From the NCBI RefSeq assembly GCF_905475345.1, contig NC_066608.1, positions 2,231,501-2,295,500 on the forward strand: a stretch of DNA of 64,000 bases. Direction: 5' to 3'. The notes below the pieces were generated by a model. That model searched no databases and was not told the origin of the DNA. It was given only the letters and a program-made list of their open reading frames with translations. Shown here one piece after another: positions 39,801 to 51,476 of this stretch (its first letter is position 1; each line of letters opens with the position of its first letter). Both the position numbers and the translations under genes were made by a program. The DNA is from Vespula vulgaris. Its lineage: Eukaryota; Arthropoda; Insecta; Hymenoptera; Vespidae.

Positions 39801-42800
39801 TTATTATTAACGTTTCATTGTCACGTACTCTACTTTCAGCCTTCTGTTGAAAAGGAAGATCTTCTAGCTATATTATGGAACATTCATAATTATTATAAAC
39901 AATTTGTACAAGATGTAAATACGAAAATCCAAGGGTTTAAAGCACCTATTGAAAAAAAGTTAAAGGATTTTGTTAAAATCGCACGTTGGAACGATATAAG
40001 TTATTGGTCTGTTAAAGAAACTGTTGAAAAGACCCATAGAACATTGCATAAGTTTGTAAAGGAATATGAAAATAGTTTGAAGCAAAATGTTCTTTCTTGC
40101 TTGACTGTAACTGCTGAAAGTTCTAATGCGAATTTAGGAAACGATTGTAAAGGTGATAATGCTCAAAAAGAATATATAATAAATCCAAACGACTTTATCA
40201 TTTCTGAGACTATAACGAAAGGTATTAATACTCAGAATATAAAGTTTAAATTAGAATCGAAAAATATTAATAATCCGGATATGAGATATGAATTTGTATC
40301 GAGCGTAGGAAAACTTTTGGATAAAGCTAAACGTTATTGTAAGGAAATCATTTTAACAAGTTCATATCCTTGTATAAGAATGGATATTGAAAACTTTATA
40401 CAAGATTACATGGAACAGAGTATTCATTTAAAAAATACTGAGATCGATAGATCATTAACGAAAAGCAAACAAAAATCGCAAGCAAAAAGTATATTGCAAC
40501 AAAAGAAGATGATATTAGCTAATTATTTCAAAGCTTTGAATCTAATGGGTGTGTCATATCGTACTGGCATATTAACATGGAAAAACAATGTAGATAAAAT
40601 TATTGATTTTACAATATCTCCATTAGATATCTCTGTAGTAACAAAATATTTCAACTTATCCAAGGTAGATGAACAAATGCTTATACAATGGACAAATTGT
40701 GATAAATATTATTATAAATCTATCATCAAATTAAATGCACTTAATGCAATATTAAGAAGTACTACACAAACTGACCTAGGTCAACAGAACATAGAACGCT
40801 GTCGTGGTTATTCGAGTCACATAATGTTAATGGCTAATAAGCAAAGATTAATTTTAAGTAAATTATTTAATTACTACAAGCCTCTTCGAGTGCTTCTTAT
40901 GAATTTATCAGAAATTGATGATATCCATATTGATGTTTCCCAACAATTTCAAAGCAATATTCGAAATATAAAAGAATCAATGATAAATTTGGAGCTTGGT
41001 TTTGAACAACTTTTGTTGTACTTGCAATGTTATCCAAACAAGTCGCCATTCGAAATTCAAACTAATATATTCGTTTTAGAAACAAATACATTACCGATAT
41101 TAGATACTTCCGACAGTAGAATTCTGGATAACATGAAAACTAAATTAAACGAATATTTAATTCTGATAAGAAGAATCGCGAGAATTTTCAACTCCGTTTT
41201 TATTTCTACGAAAGTAAAAGATATGACGAACGAAAAAACTTTCGATTTGTATCATTTAAAAGTTTTAGAAGATACTTGCAAAAACATTACTATGTTAAAA
41301 ATGCAAATAAGTACGTTATTTGATGCTTTCATTTCTACAAACGCTACGCATCCGATTGTAGAAAGTATAACATTTTTACAAACGCAAATTGAATGTAGTA
41401 TTAATACGTTTAAAGAATTAAAACAATTAACAATAGAAAAAAACAGAGATTCGTGTTCAAACGATGCTGAATGTATTAAACGATGCATAGATAATCTGGT
41501 AAAGAATATTTTACTCGTTGTACAAAAAAAATATAAAGCCAATACAAGCGAAGATGATGCACCATGTTTAAACAATGATGATAATGATGACAAAGATGAT
41601 AAAGATGTAGAGGATGATTTCGAACGGAATAAACTAAAAGAAAAATTAATAGAAGATTTGGAAAAAAATATAGAAGAATTGAAAGTTTCTCACGTATATG
41701 AATTGCTTAAAAATCTTTTACTCAGAGTAGGCGAAAAACATGATTATAAAAGGTAAAATATTTATTAAACGAACATCTTTTTTCTTTTCTTTTTTTCAAA
41801 TAATATTTTATTATATATTTTTAATTATTATTATTTGTTGCAGATTACTCTTGCAATATTTACCAATAATGGAACAATATCTGTTACTAGTACAGTTCTA
41901 TTTGAATGAACAAATCGCATCTTTTCGAGTTACGTGCAAACTATTGTATTTACAATTGAACGTATTCTTGGATTTAGCTACAAATGGATTCTGTGTTCCC
42001 AAAGATTTAGATATGGAAGACTGTGATACGGAAGAGTCTGGAGATAACGTAAAAACAGGTGGAATGGGTTTAGGTGAAGGGGAAGGACAAAAAGATGTAT
42101 CGGACAGAATTGAAAGCGAAGATCAATTGGAGGATGCGAAACGAGCTGACGAAGAAGAACAGAAATCAGAGGACAAAGATTGTAAAGAAGAGGATAAGGG
42201 AATTGAAATGTCTGAGAATTTTGATAGCAAGTTGCAAGATATTGAGAAAGATGAAAATGATGAGAAACAAGAGGATGACGAAGAAGATAAAGATTTAGAT
42301 AAAGAAATGGGAGAAACCGAGGAAGATGCTGAACGATTGGATAAAGAAATTTGGGGCGATGACGAGGAAGAATCTGAAAATGAAAATAATGAAGCATCAA
42401 AAGACGAAGAGGAAGAAAAACGAGGAGAGGGAGAAGAAATTGGTGATAAAGAAATTACTGCGAACGATGGCTCGAATAAGGAAGATCGTGACGATGAAAA
42501 GGAACATCACGAGGAGGATAAACAACGTGAAGAAGAAAAGAAAGAAATTAATGAAATAAATGAACCAGAATATAACGATGATCAAATCGATCCTTACCAT
42601 GGTAAACATCAACCACAACCAGAACCTGAACCATTGGATTTACCAGAAGATATGAATTTGGATGATGATAACGGAAAGGAAGAAGAAGAAGATCATCCTG
42701 AGGAAGAAAATCCTTTTGATATAGATGATATGAAGAATTCAAAAACACCGGAAAATGAAAATACAGATCCGATGGAAGAGAAAAACGACCAACAGGAAGA

Positions 42801-44958
42801 AAAAATTGATTTGGACGATGATTCCAGTGATGATGAAAATAATGACAAAGGAGAGACTGAAAATCAGGATAACGAAGGAAAAATGGATGAAGATGCAGAT
42901 CCTAAAGGTACTTCGAATGAAACACAAGATACGAATAAGGAAGAAGAAAAGGAGAATGAAGAGACAGAGGAAAAACAAGAATTAGAAGATAAGGTTGCAC
43001 CTAGTGCTAATGATGCAAGTAAGGAACTTGATGCTGCAGAACAAATTGATAGTAGTAAAGATGGAACTAAAGATAATGTTATACAAGAATCGCAAACGGA
43101 ACAAAATCAAGAGACACCTACGGAAAGCAGTCAAGACGATAATAAGAATAATGGCGTCGGACAATCGCAATCAGAGAGACAAGAAAGTGGTCATGCAGGT
43201 TCGTCTCTTGATGACACTAATACTGTATCCCAGCAAGAAAATAAATCAAAACAGGTAAATAAAAGAAAGAATCTTGGTACGGCCGACGAAAATCGAAGTT
43301 TACTTGGCAAAACTGAGCCAGAGAAAAAGAAATTGAAAATGATTAATTCGCAGGAAGAAATATCGGAACAAGAACAAGAGGATCAGTCAGTAAATAAAGA
43401 TAAAGATGATATCGATATGTGTCAACATATTAAAAACAGTGATCAATTTGATGATTATGCAATGGACGCAGCTACGGAGAATCAAATAAAACAGCAAGCA
43501 TCGAATATAGAAGATGAAGAAAACAAAGAGAAAGAAAACGAAGAAGAGAGTATGGACGTTGATCTTCATAAAGATGAAAGCGAAGATCTTAATAAAGAGG
43601 AGGATATACCTAAACAGAATCCAGAGAAGCTAGCTCAGGATAAAAAAGAACAACATAAGAACGACTCGTCGCAAAAAGGAAATAATACTGAAGTTAATCA
43701 AATGGAGACTAATATAGAAATAGAAGGTGATGTTATAGAAACAGTAAAAGTAGAACGTGGAAATGATACAACATTTCATACTAATATGGACGTAGAGAAT
43801 AACACTATGTTGAATAAATCGGTCGAAACAGCAAGAACAGAAGTTGAAAAAATGTTAAGCGAATGGACTTACGTACCATCCACAGAGGAGGCAACAATTG
43901 CTTGGAATTACTTAAGCGCAGTTACTGATTCAGCTGCTCGTGGTTTATCCGAAAAATTAAGACTGGTTTTGGAACCTACAAAAGCGACAAGATTAAAAGG
44001 AGATTATAGAACAGGGAGACGTATTAATATGCGAAAAATTATTCCATATATTGCTAGTCAATTTAGAAAAGATAAAATTTGGCTAAGGAGAACGAAACCT
44101 TCTAAACGTGATTACCAAATTGTTTTAGCATTAGATGATTCAAGTAGTATGGCTGATAATCATTCCAAAGAACTAGCTTTCGAATCTCTTTCATTAATAA
44201 GTAAAGCTATGACATATTTAGAAGTAGGACAACTTTGTGTTATAAGTTTCGGCGAACGTGTAAGTGTTTTACATCCTTTAGGAGAAACATTCACCGAACA
44301 AAGTGGTTCCAGGTAAATATAATTCATAATCCGTTCAACGAAACTGATTAGAAAACGTGAATAAAAGCACATGATAATATAATAATATAATCCTATATTT
44401 TAAATGTTGTAATCTTAAAATATAACTTCTAAATTTAATTGCTTATTTTTAACAATTTTATACAGGTTGATTCAAGAAATGAGATTTGAACAAAAGAAGA
44501 CATCAGTAGGACAATTAGTTGACTTTACCGTGGATATGTTTGAAACTCAATGCAGCTCTTCTGATAATGCCAAACTAGTTGTTGTATTATCCGATGGTAG
44601 AGGTATATTTTCAGAAGGAACTGACAAAGTAAATCACGCTGTTAGAAGAGCCAAAATAGCGGATATTTTCCTCGTATTTATAATAGTTGATAATCCAATA
44701 AATAAGGTAATATATTTTTTTTTATCAAAATTAGTAAAATGACAACTTATTATTGATTACTTTTTATATTTTTAGGACTCCATTTTAGATATAAGAATGC
44801 CTGTATTCGAAGATGGAAAATTATTAGGTATTCGTTCTTATATGGATAGTTTTCCATTTCCATTTTATATGATTTTGAGAGATATAAATATGCTACCTGG
44901 TGTATTAAGCGACGCTTTAAGACAATGGTTCGAAGTTGTTGGCAAAATAGATACATAA
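33634..44958 (+). CDS. MDN1: Midasin (MDN1/Rea1), C-terminal two thirds, 5' end not in window
   Basis: Midasin is the giant AAA ATPase that remodels pre-60S ribosomal particles in the nucleolus and nucleus, using its MIDAS domain to pull on Ytm1/WDR12 and Rsa4/NLE1. Nine exons join in frame: 33634-33781, 33920-34146, 34255-34466, 34767-35761, 36089-37233, 37368-41752, 41844-44312, 44466-44706 and 44776-44958, giving about 3,334 residues. Residues near 110-215 are the end of AAA module 6 (FEWVDS, WLLIDQVNLC, VLDRLNGLLEP, FRLFLTMDP, ISRAMRNRGVEIY). A long helical linker follows, then an Asp/Glu-rich region (about 2,420-3,035) and the MIDAS domain with DDSSSM near 3,132. No in-frame break is seen. 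The first visible exon starts in phase 0 after an acceptor, so more 5' coding sequence must exist; none is found in the preceding 33 kb. Family assignment is very secure. Confidence 0.95.
42000..43840 (+). other. MDN1: MDN1 acidic D/E-rich linker
   Basis: This part of the seventh visible MDN1 exon encodes about 600 residues dominated by Glu, Asp, Lys, Asn and Gln, between the helical linker and the MIDAS domain. All midasins carry such a flexible acidic segment. The purine-rich codons create many long shadow frames on both strands (Lys/Met/Arg-rich plus, Phe/Leu/Ile-rich minus), which are not genes. Confidence 0.9.
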
Positions 44959-45002
44959 AACAATTAAGTGTAACAACATTATATGATTGTATGTTATATA
45001 AA

Positions 45003-45008
45003 AATAAA
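45003..45008 (+). terminator. MDN1 polyadenylation signal candidate
   Basis: AATAAA 45 bases after the MDN1 stop codon, in AT-rich sequence. Plausible position and consensus; not verified. Confidence 0.5.
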
Positions 45009-45069
45009 TTATTATACGAAACATTTCTTTCATTATATCAGGAACTTTATGTTATGTAAAAAATTTGAA

Positions 45070-45140
45070 AAACCGCGCGTTTTTTATATATAGGACTAGT
45101 TAACCAATCGGTAACGCGCATTTATGATACAACCAATCAC
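45070..45140 (+). promoter_or_regulatory. mRpS15 promoter region candidate, paired CCAAT boxes
   Basis: Two CCAAT boxes (ACCAATCGG at 45,103-45,111 and ACCAATCAC at 45,132-45,140) are 29 bases apart. They follow a GCGCG word at 45,074 and flank a second (ACGCGC, 45,114-45,119) in the short gap between MDN1 and mRpS15. The arrangement fits a TATA-less housekeeping promoter for mRpS15; the start site is not determined. Confidence 0.4.
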
Positions 45141-45386
45141 GAGCTTAAAATATAAAGCAATATTTTATGTAATATATAAATACTGCATATTACCAAAAAT
45201 TAAAAATAAAATTTAATGTATTAAAAAAAAAAAAAAACGAAATTAATCTTTATATTTCAAAATATAAGAATTGCAACAACATCTACATAACTAATCATAC
45301 ATAACCTCAAAGTCAAATTGTCGTCTACTTGTAATGTCTGTGGTATCAAATCGAAAGAATTATTGCGAATAAAAAAATATTACAAA

Positions 45387-46447
45387 ATGAATAAATTAGT
45401 TAATTGCTGTAAATATTTTTCTAAAATTACAGTTAATACAACAAAAAATCAATATTTTATAAGAGAATATGCTTCTCATTTATCGGACTATAACGTTAAA
45501 TGGGTTAGACCTGAACCAGTATGCATAACAGAACCAAAAAAAAGCGGTGATTTGGGTATACCTCATGATATAAAAGCAACAAACTTACTTGCAGGATATG
45601 ACAAGTCGAAAGAACTCCAAGAGTAAGTATAAATTGAAGAGTGCATATAATAAGAGTATTATTATACGCATATTTATAACATTGCATCTAAAAGTTGGAA
45701 ATTTTATATTAGTGCCGATGAGATTGTAAAAAAATTAGTTACATTAGAATTTCACCCTCGAAAAGAAACTATACATCTGAGAAGGGAAAAAATATTGGAA
45801 CTGGTAAAAAGGCATAAATTAGATCGTGGATCTCCAGAGACTAAGAGTACGTTATTTTATAAATAACTTTTTATATATTTATGTATTTAAAGTTTTAATA
45901 AATTTTTCTCTTTAAGTTGCTGCAATGACAGCAGAAATATTACAGTTACAAGAAATCATAAAAAAAAATCCTAGAGATAAGAAGAAGAAAGTATTTTTAA
46001 AGGAAATAATAGAAAAAAGAAACAAATATTTGAGAATAATGCGTACATGGGATTATAAGCGTTTCGAATGGATTTTAGAAAAATTAAATCTTATTTATAA
46101 AAAACCACCTCTGTATGCATAAGTCATTTTATTCACTTTTCTATAAAAATTAAAAAATAACAAGACAATTAATACCTTTTTTCATTTTGATTTTATTATG
46201 CAGAGATAATACTCCACCATATAGGAAGGATTCTCTAAGGAAATTAACCCAGAAGTTATGCGATAAAATAAAACAAGAGAAATTGAATGCTTATAAAGCA
46301 GAATTACAAAATCAGCAGAAATTATTTTATAAACAGAAATTGGAAGACTTTATTTTCATTAGAAACGAGGAATTAGAATTAGGCATAGAATCCACTATAA
46401 CGGAAGATGATATTGAAAATGTAAGAAAAAAATTGAATGAGTTCTAA
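45387..46447 (+). CDS. mRpS15: Mitochondrial ribosomal protein uS15m (mRpS15)
   Basis: Component of the mitochondrial small ribosomal subunit, binding 12S rRNA in the platform region; the fly orthologue is called bonsai. Four exons join in frame: 45387-45622, 45713-45846, 45917-46112 and 46204-46447, giving 269 residues. I chose the ATG at 45,387 because the frame further upstream has no ATG. The N-terminus (MNKLVNCCKYFSKI) is basic and amphipathic, as expected for mitochondrial import. The S15 core is in exons 2 and 3: LEFHPRKETIHLRREKI, KRHKLDRGSPETK, then LRIMRTWDYKRFEWILEKLN, which matches the S15 signature. The C-terminal extension is Lys/Glu/Gln-rich and helical. Exon 4 could in principle use a shifted acceptor, but the CAG ending at 46,203 keeps the frame. 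Confidence 0.9.
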
Positions 46448-47780
46448 AAGAAATAAACGAGTTAATACGAGCGCCATTTAACGACATTATGAATATAAAT
46501 TATATGTATATAACAATTACGTTAGTGTTAATAATAAAATTTCATTTTCCCTACAACAAACGTTATTAAGAAGAAAAAGAAAAAAAAGACGAAGCTCGTG
46601 TTTAATAATTCATCTAACCTATTCCTTGATTTAATTCAATTCGATCATATTTAATATGCATTATACGGAAAATCGAAAGTAGACTATTTAGTCAATTTCT
46701 GTTGTCTCTTAACCGGTTTACATTCTTTTTCACACGAAAAACTGTCCATACCAGTTTGATCAATATTCTTGACGGAAACGGTAGAAGAAATTTCTCATTG
46801 AACGAGTCTTTATATCCGGTTTATCAACTTCGATTCAGATTTGGATAGCTTCGTTAGAAAGCATATGTCGATTATAGGAATATCTCAAGACGAATGTAAA
46901 TAATTGGAGAAATTTGTAGGGAGTGGCAAGATATCATAATCTTTCACTATTGTATTTGCATTCCGTGTACATCTTTCGTAAGTGTAGGTGAGTATAACTA
47001 GAATCATCACGTAACACAATCACGTAAAAGTATATTTCTGTAAGAGAAAAACGTTCAATTTGTGTGTATGTGTGTACGTGCATATGTACATATACATATA
47101 TACAAATTATAATAAAAAACAGTTTAACAAGAATTAACATTTTTTTTTTCAATAATTAACCTCAATTGTGACAAAAAAACCATGATCAAATTTTTACTTT
47201 TTTAGATCGCGATAGATAGAATTATGATGCTCAACAATGATCAAATATTACTGTTCCAGATTATTAAAACTTTATATCTTTCATAATAACAAAAATATAT
47301 ACGAGAGAAAAAAAGAATCTAACTTTTAGACGATTTTTTATAATTTCGATTTTTAAAATCGTAACGGATCGAACATCGATACTCGAACAACGATCGAACG
47401 TTATTCGAATCAAGCTTATAAAAAAATATGATCGAAACGAGTGAAAACGATCGAACGATGAGAAGACAAAAGATGAGAACGGTGTAACAAAAAAAAAAAA
47501 GAAGAAGAAAAAGAAAGCAGCAAACGATATAACGTCGAAACGATATGACGTAAATTCGATCATTTCGTTTTGTAGAATGTTGAGTATTCATCGAAGAAGA
47601 TATGGTAACTTATATTAAAAGAGAATAGACAGTTTTAACACAGTCGTATTTTTAAGCAAACGTCTTGTTCCCATGCGCGTGTCGTGCAATGGATCTTGGA
47701 TTGCACCCGAGTTAAAGTGGTCTTAGGACGAGGACGAGCCGAGGAAGAGAGGACAAGAAAAATGCGAGTGAACGTTCGCG
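46448..47780. other. Intergenic region between mRpS15 and the cuticle gene
   Basis: It contains an AATAAA at 46,533-46,538, a likely mRpS15 polyadenylation signal. The rest is AT-rich with no supported gene. Open frames on the minus strand at 46,934-47,152 and 47,264-47,591 are Phe-, Ser- and Ile-rich and unsupported. Confidence 0.7.
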
Positions 47781-47783
47781 GTA

Positions 47784-47820
47784 TATATAAAGGAGAAGAA
47801 TCGCGCCGTTGGATGCTGCA
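47784..47820 (+). promoter_or_regulatory. TATA promoter of the cuticle gene
   Basis: TATATAAAGG at 47,784-47,793 lies about 240 bases upstream of the start codon and is followed by a less AT-rich leader. A transcription start near 47,812-47,820 is expected. Strong TATA boxes are common in insect cuticle genes, which are switched on in pulses by moulting hormones. Confidence 0.6.
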
Positions 47821-48034
47821 ACCGTCTGCGCTCGCAAAGAGACATCGTTGAAATCGTTGAATCCGCCGGTGAAATATCTATCTCGAGTCATCGAAAAAAA
47901 ACAAACACAACGAATTTCTTCATTAGCGTTTATTTCTCGAATCCTTTTTCCTCTTTTTCTATTCTTTTTTTTTTTTTTTTTTTTAATTCGCCAACTCAAC
48001 GACCAGATTTGTCAACGACAAAAGTTCGACGACG

Positions 48035-50306
48035 ATGTTTCTTAAGGTAATCAAATTTCGAAACGGTATCGATGATTCTTTTCTTTCTTTCTTTTTTTTT
48101 CTTTTGTTTCTTACGTTCTTTTTCAAATCGACACTAGTTCCCTCTGTCGATCTTTTTACCGCGTGCAATTCATCGTTTCGAAATCACCGTGCGAACGTAC
48201 GCTTCATTCTATGGAAAACTGTGTGTGTTTATGTGTATATATGTGTGTATGCGTGTAGAAATAAATATCATGGAATTATACGTTAAAAGCGAGTTTATAA
48301 AATTATTGAAAAAAAAAAGACGGGAGAAAAAGAATAATCGAGAAGTTTATAAAATTATATATATATATATAAAAAAAAAAATAACCTTAAAAATTTCTTT
48401 CTTTCTTTCTTTCTTTCTATGCGCGCGTGTGATCTTTTCTTTTTTTAACATTGCAAGAAGAAAAAGGAAGAAAAAATGAGAAGAAATAAAAAGAAATGAA
48501 AAGAAAAAAGAAATCGTAATATTAATTGAACGACTGTCATTACTTAGAAAATCATATCATTATATCGGTGACAATGATCATTATCTTAGATTTCTAAATC
48601 GTGTCTTCCGTGTGTTCGTGAGGTCACGAGAAAAGTTTCTTCTAAATTACGTTTCAACAGAGAACAAGTTAGGATAAATTGACGTGTGGGTTGGCAATTA
48701 ATTTCAAACGAGCGCACACAGGTGCGCAGAACATTAGTGTATGTCTAAACCAAACGGATACACGAGAGGCACTCCTTTATAAGGTACAAACTCATCGTTT
48801 CCACTTCTATTATGCAACGAAGATTTTACCAACACTCTTACAAACGATATATATATCTGGTGCACGCATACGCAACTCGTAAAAGATCGCGCGATTCCCA
48901 TAAGCAACGAAAGCAACGAAGCATGGCTATCTCTCTTTCTCTTTCTTTCTGTCTTTCTTTCTTTCTTTCTCTTCTCTCTCATCCTTTGGAATGTCTTCCT
49001 GCGATGACGAAATTAACTTTTTTCTTTCAGATACTCCTTTTATGTTGCCTGTTGCAGTTTAATCATGCAGACGTTTATTCAGAGTAAGAAATAGAAACTA
49101 CACGTATATTTAATTATTCGGAAAATTTCCAAAGGAAATTAATTACTGAATGTCAAAATTAAAAGGGCAAATCATTTATAAACGTTTGATCAAATGATTC
49201 ATTCGAATATAACTATACGTTTTTAGTATTATATATGTATAACACAAGAGATAGAAATATATATTGAATTATTCAAAAAGTATGAGAAAGAGATAGATCG
49301 GAAAATTTTCAGAAAAAAAAAGAAGAAAAATGATACATTTTTAATAACAACATCGGTTATATATCTATTAATACACAGGATCGTTTGAACAATTTATGAT
49401 CTTTTTTTTTCATTTCTTTTTCTTTGATATACAAAGATCATTTTTTAAATGAAAAAAAAGATTACAAAATAATCCAATAAAAACGTAGAAATGTAAGTAT
49501 GTATATCGTCGATTTCAAATAAATGCAAGATTCTTTCTTTCTTTTTTTTTAAAAAAGGTATAATCCAGAAAATTTCGAAAGTAGACGAAATTTTTATCCG
49601 TGTTCACCGGTCGGTTCGTTGCCACTCGATGCTATTCCACCAGCCATCGCGTGCGCTTTTAAATCTACAAGCACTGCGAAAAGAGGTTCAAACGTTCCTT
49701 CTTCTCGTGCTCCACCACCATCACCTACATATGTCAAGGTATCCTCACCGATATCTTACAAACCATTACCAAGGACATCTTCTTTGGTATACGTCGCACC
49801 ACCCATCGTAAAATCAGCATCCGCTGTTGTTGCTACCGATCGAAAATCTGTTGAAAAGGACGTCGATTACATGGTAATATAATTCTATTGAAAAATATTA
49901 TAAAACAGAATTAATTCATTTTTTCTTTTCTTTTTTTTTTTTTTATTTTTCTTTGATAGTTTACAGTTGCTTCCTCTTTGATTTATTTCTTCAATATCTT
50001 TACTTTTTTTTTTACTTTTAGTCTTATCCAAAGTATTCGTTTAATTATGGTGTTATCGATGGATACACCGGTGACTCTAAATCTGCGTGGGAAGAAAGAG
50101 ACGGAGATACTGTGAAGGGAGAATACTCAGTGGTCGAGGCCGATGGAACGATTCGAACCGTTTCGTATACGGCTGATGATCACAATGGTTTTAACGCTGT
50201 TGTCACGAGAAGCGAGCCTCCAAAGAAAGAGAAATCTTCGGAGAATGTTAAAGCATTTATACCAGCATCTCTTTTACATGGAGATATTAAAAAATTGCGA
50301 CATTGA
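48035..50306 (+). CDS. RR-2 cuticle protein (CPR family, chitin-binding type 4)
   Basis: Structural protein secreted by epidermal cells that binds chitin fibres in the cuticle. Exons: 48035-48046 (only MFLK), 49031-49083, 49558-49873 and 50022-50306, total 221 residues. A tiny first coding exon that interrupts the signal peptide is the usual layout of insect CPR genes. The joined N-terminus (MFLKILLLCCLLQFNHA) is a clear signal peptide with likely cleavage after Ala17. Residues 18-127 are Pro/Ser/Val-rich with two Cys and repeated YKPLP/YVAPP-like pieces. The last exon holds the Rebers-Riddiford consensus at about 131-188 (YSFNYGVIDGYTGD, WEERDGDTVKGEYSVVEADG, VSYTADDHNGFNAVV), of RR-2 type, typical of hard cuticle. 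I cannot assign it to a numbered CPR orthologue. Confidence 0.9.
48047..49030 (+). other. First intron of the cuticle gene
   Basis: A 984-base intron between MFLK and the rest of the signal peptide, with GTAATC donor and TTTCTTTCAG acceptor. It is mostly AT-rich with T-runs and TTTC repeats. A less AT-rich block at about 48,660-48,900 contains a TTTATAAGG word at 48,776 and could be an intronic control element. No other gene is seen. Confidence 0.6.
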
Positions 50307-51476
50307 TCTTTTATGGTAATATGATATTATAATATGGTATTCTTTTTAACTTGGTGATAACATTCCTTCTATTTTTTTAATAATTTGCATATAGTGATTG
50401 TTTTTTTTATTTATTTTTTTTTTTAATTTTTTTTTTTAGGCATATAAAAGGATCGACGAGCGTAACGATAGTTCCTTGAAAGTAATAAGAAGAAAATGAA
50501 TTAACGACTATGAGGCTTTTTCAAATTTGTACTTATTAAGGACGCCGAAGCTTAATGCAGACTGTGCTTTAACGATTCTAAGGTACATAGTGTATGTATA
50601 TGTATATATATGCATTATATGTGTATATGTATGTGTGTGTATATATATATAATGCATATTATTTTTATATATATTTATAAGAGATACTTAATCATCTATT
50701 GTAAAGTTAGTTTATATCCAATATTTTATTATTATATAAACGATAAATCTGCATAGATAGAAAATCTACTATACAGAAGGATCGAGGATCTTAATTAAAA
50801 AAAAAAAAGCACGATGTAAGAAATAAGAAGAATATTTAATATAAAAATAATAAAATAAAATATTCACACATAATACTTGCTAACAGTTGGACGAATTGAG
50901 ATGTATCGTTAATGTATATAGATTTGTTTACTATATTCGAACAGAGGTAATATGAGTCACATTCAGACGAAATTTATTATTATTTTTTTCTAAGGTACTT
51001 TACTTGCGCATTAACTTCTCTCTTAGTTTTACTACTGCGTTCTTTTTTATGAAAGAAATGTCTATAACCAATATAAATACTTAAAAATATGTAACAGTGG
51101 CGATGATTGCAATTACAAGAATGTCGAAGTGACATAGTTCTCTCATGATTTTTTTTTTTTTTCCTTTTATTTTTATATTAAACGCAAGTCGTACGCTAAA
51201 ATTAGTTTCTTTCTCACATCAAATATATAAATGTTCAAACACTTTAATCGAAGCACGTTGCTTTCGAACGTTCATACTTCCATGGAAAACTATTTTCTTT
51301 TACAAACAACAACTTGTGTTTTTTTCTAAGGTTGATATTTTAATACACATTGATGCTCACGTTAATATCAAAATGTAGTTCTGTTAGAGTTACTTTGCAT
51401 ACGAACGAAAGAAATTCGTTCATAAAGAATAATCCCCTGTGAACACCAATAATCCATGTAATTCGTGTTAGTAACT
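50307..51476. other. Convergent 3' region between cuticle gene and MEAF6
   Basis: Overlapping AATAAA words at 50,849-50,854 and 50,854-50,859 could end the cuticle transcript. On the minus strand an AATAAA (TTTATT at about 51,166-51,171) could end MEAF6. Otherwise AT-rich with TA and GT repeats around 50,590-50,660. Confidence 0.5.

Noticed and set aside
42074..43258. Several Lys/Met/Arg-rich plus frames and Phe/Ile/Leu-rich minus frames
   Set aside because: Shadows of the Asp/Glu-rich coding region of MDN1 in other frames.
45318..45386. N-terminal extension of mRpS15 (SSTCNVCGIKSKELL)
   Set aside because: No ATG in that frame upstream; the extension would start at TTG. The ATG at 45,387 begins a plausible mitochondrial targeting sequence.
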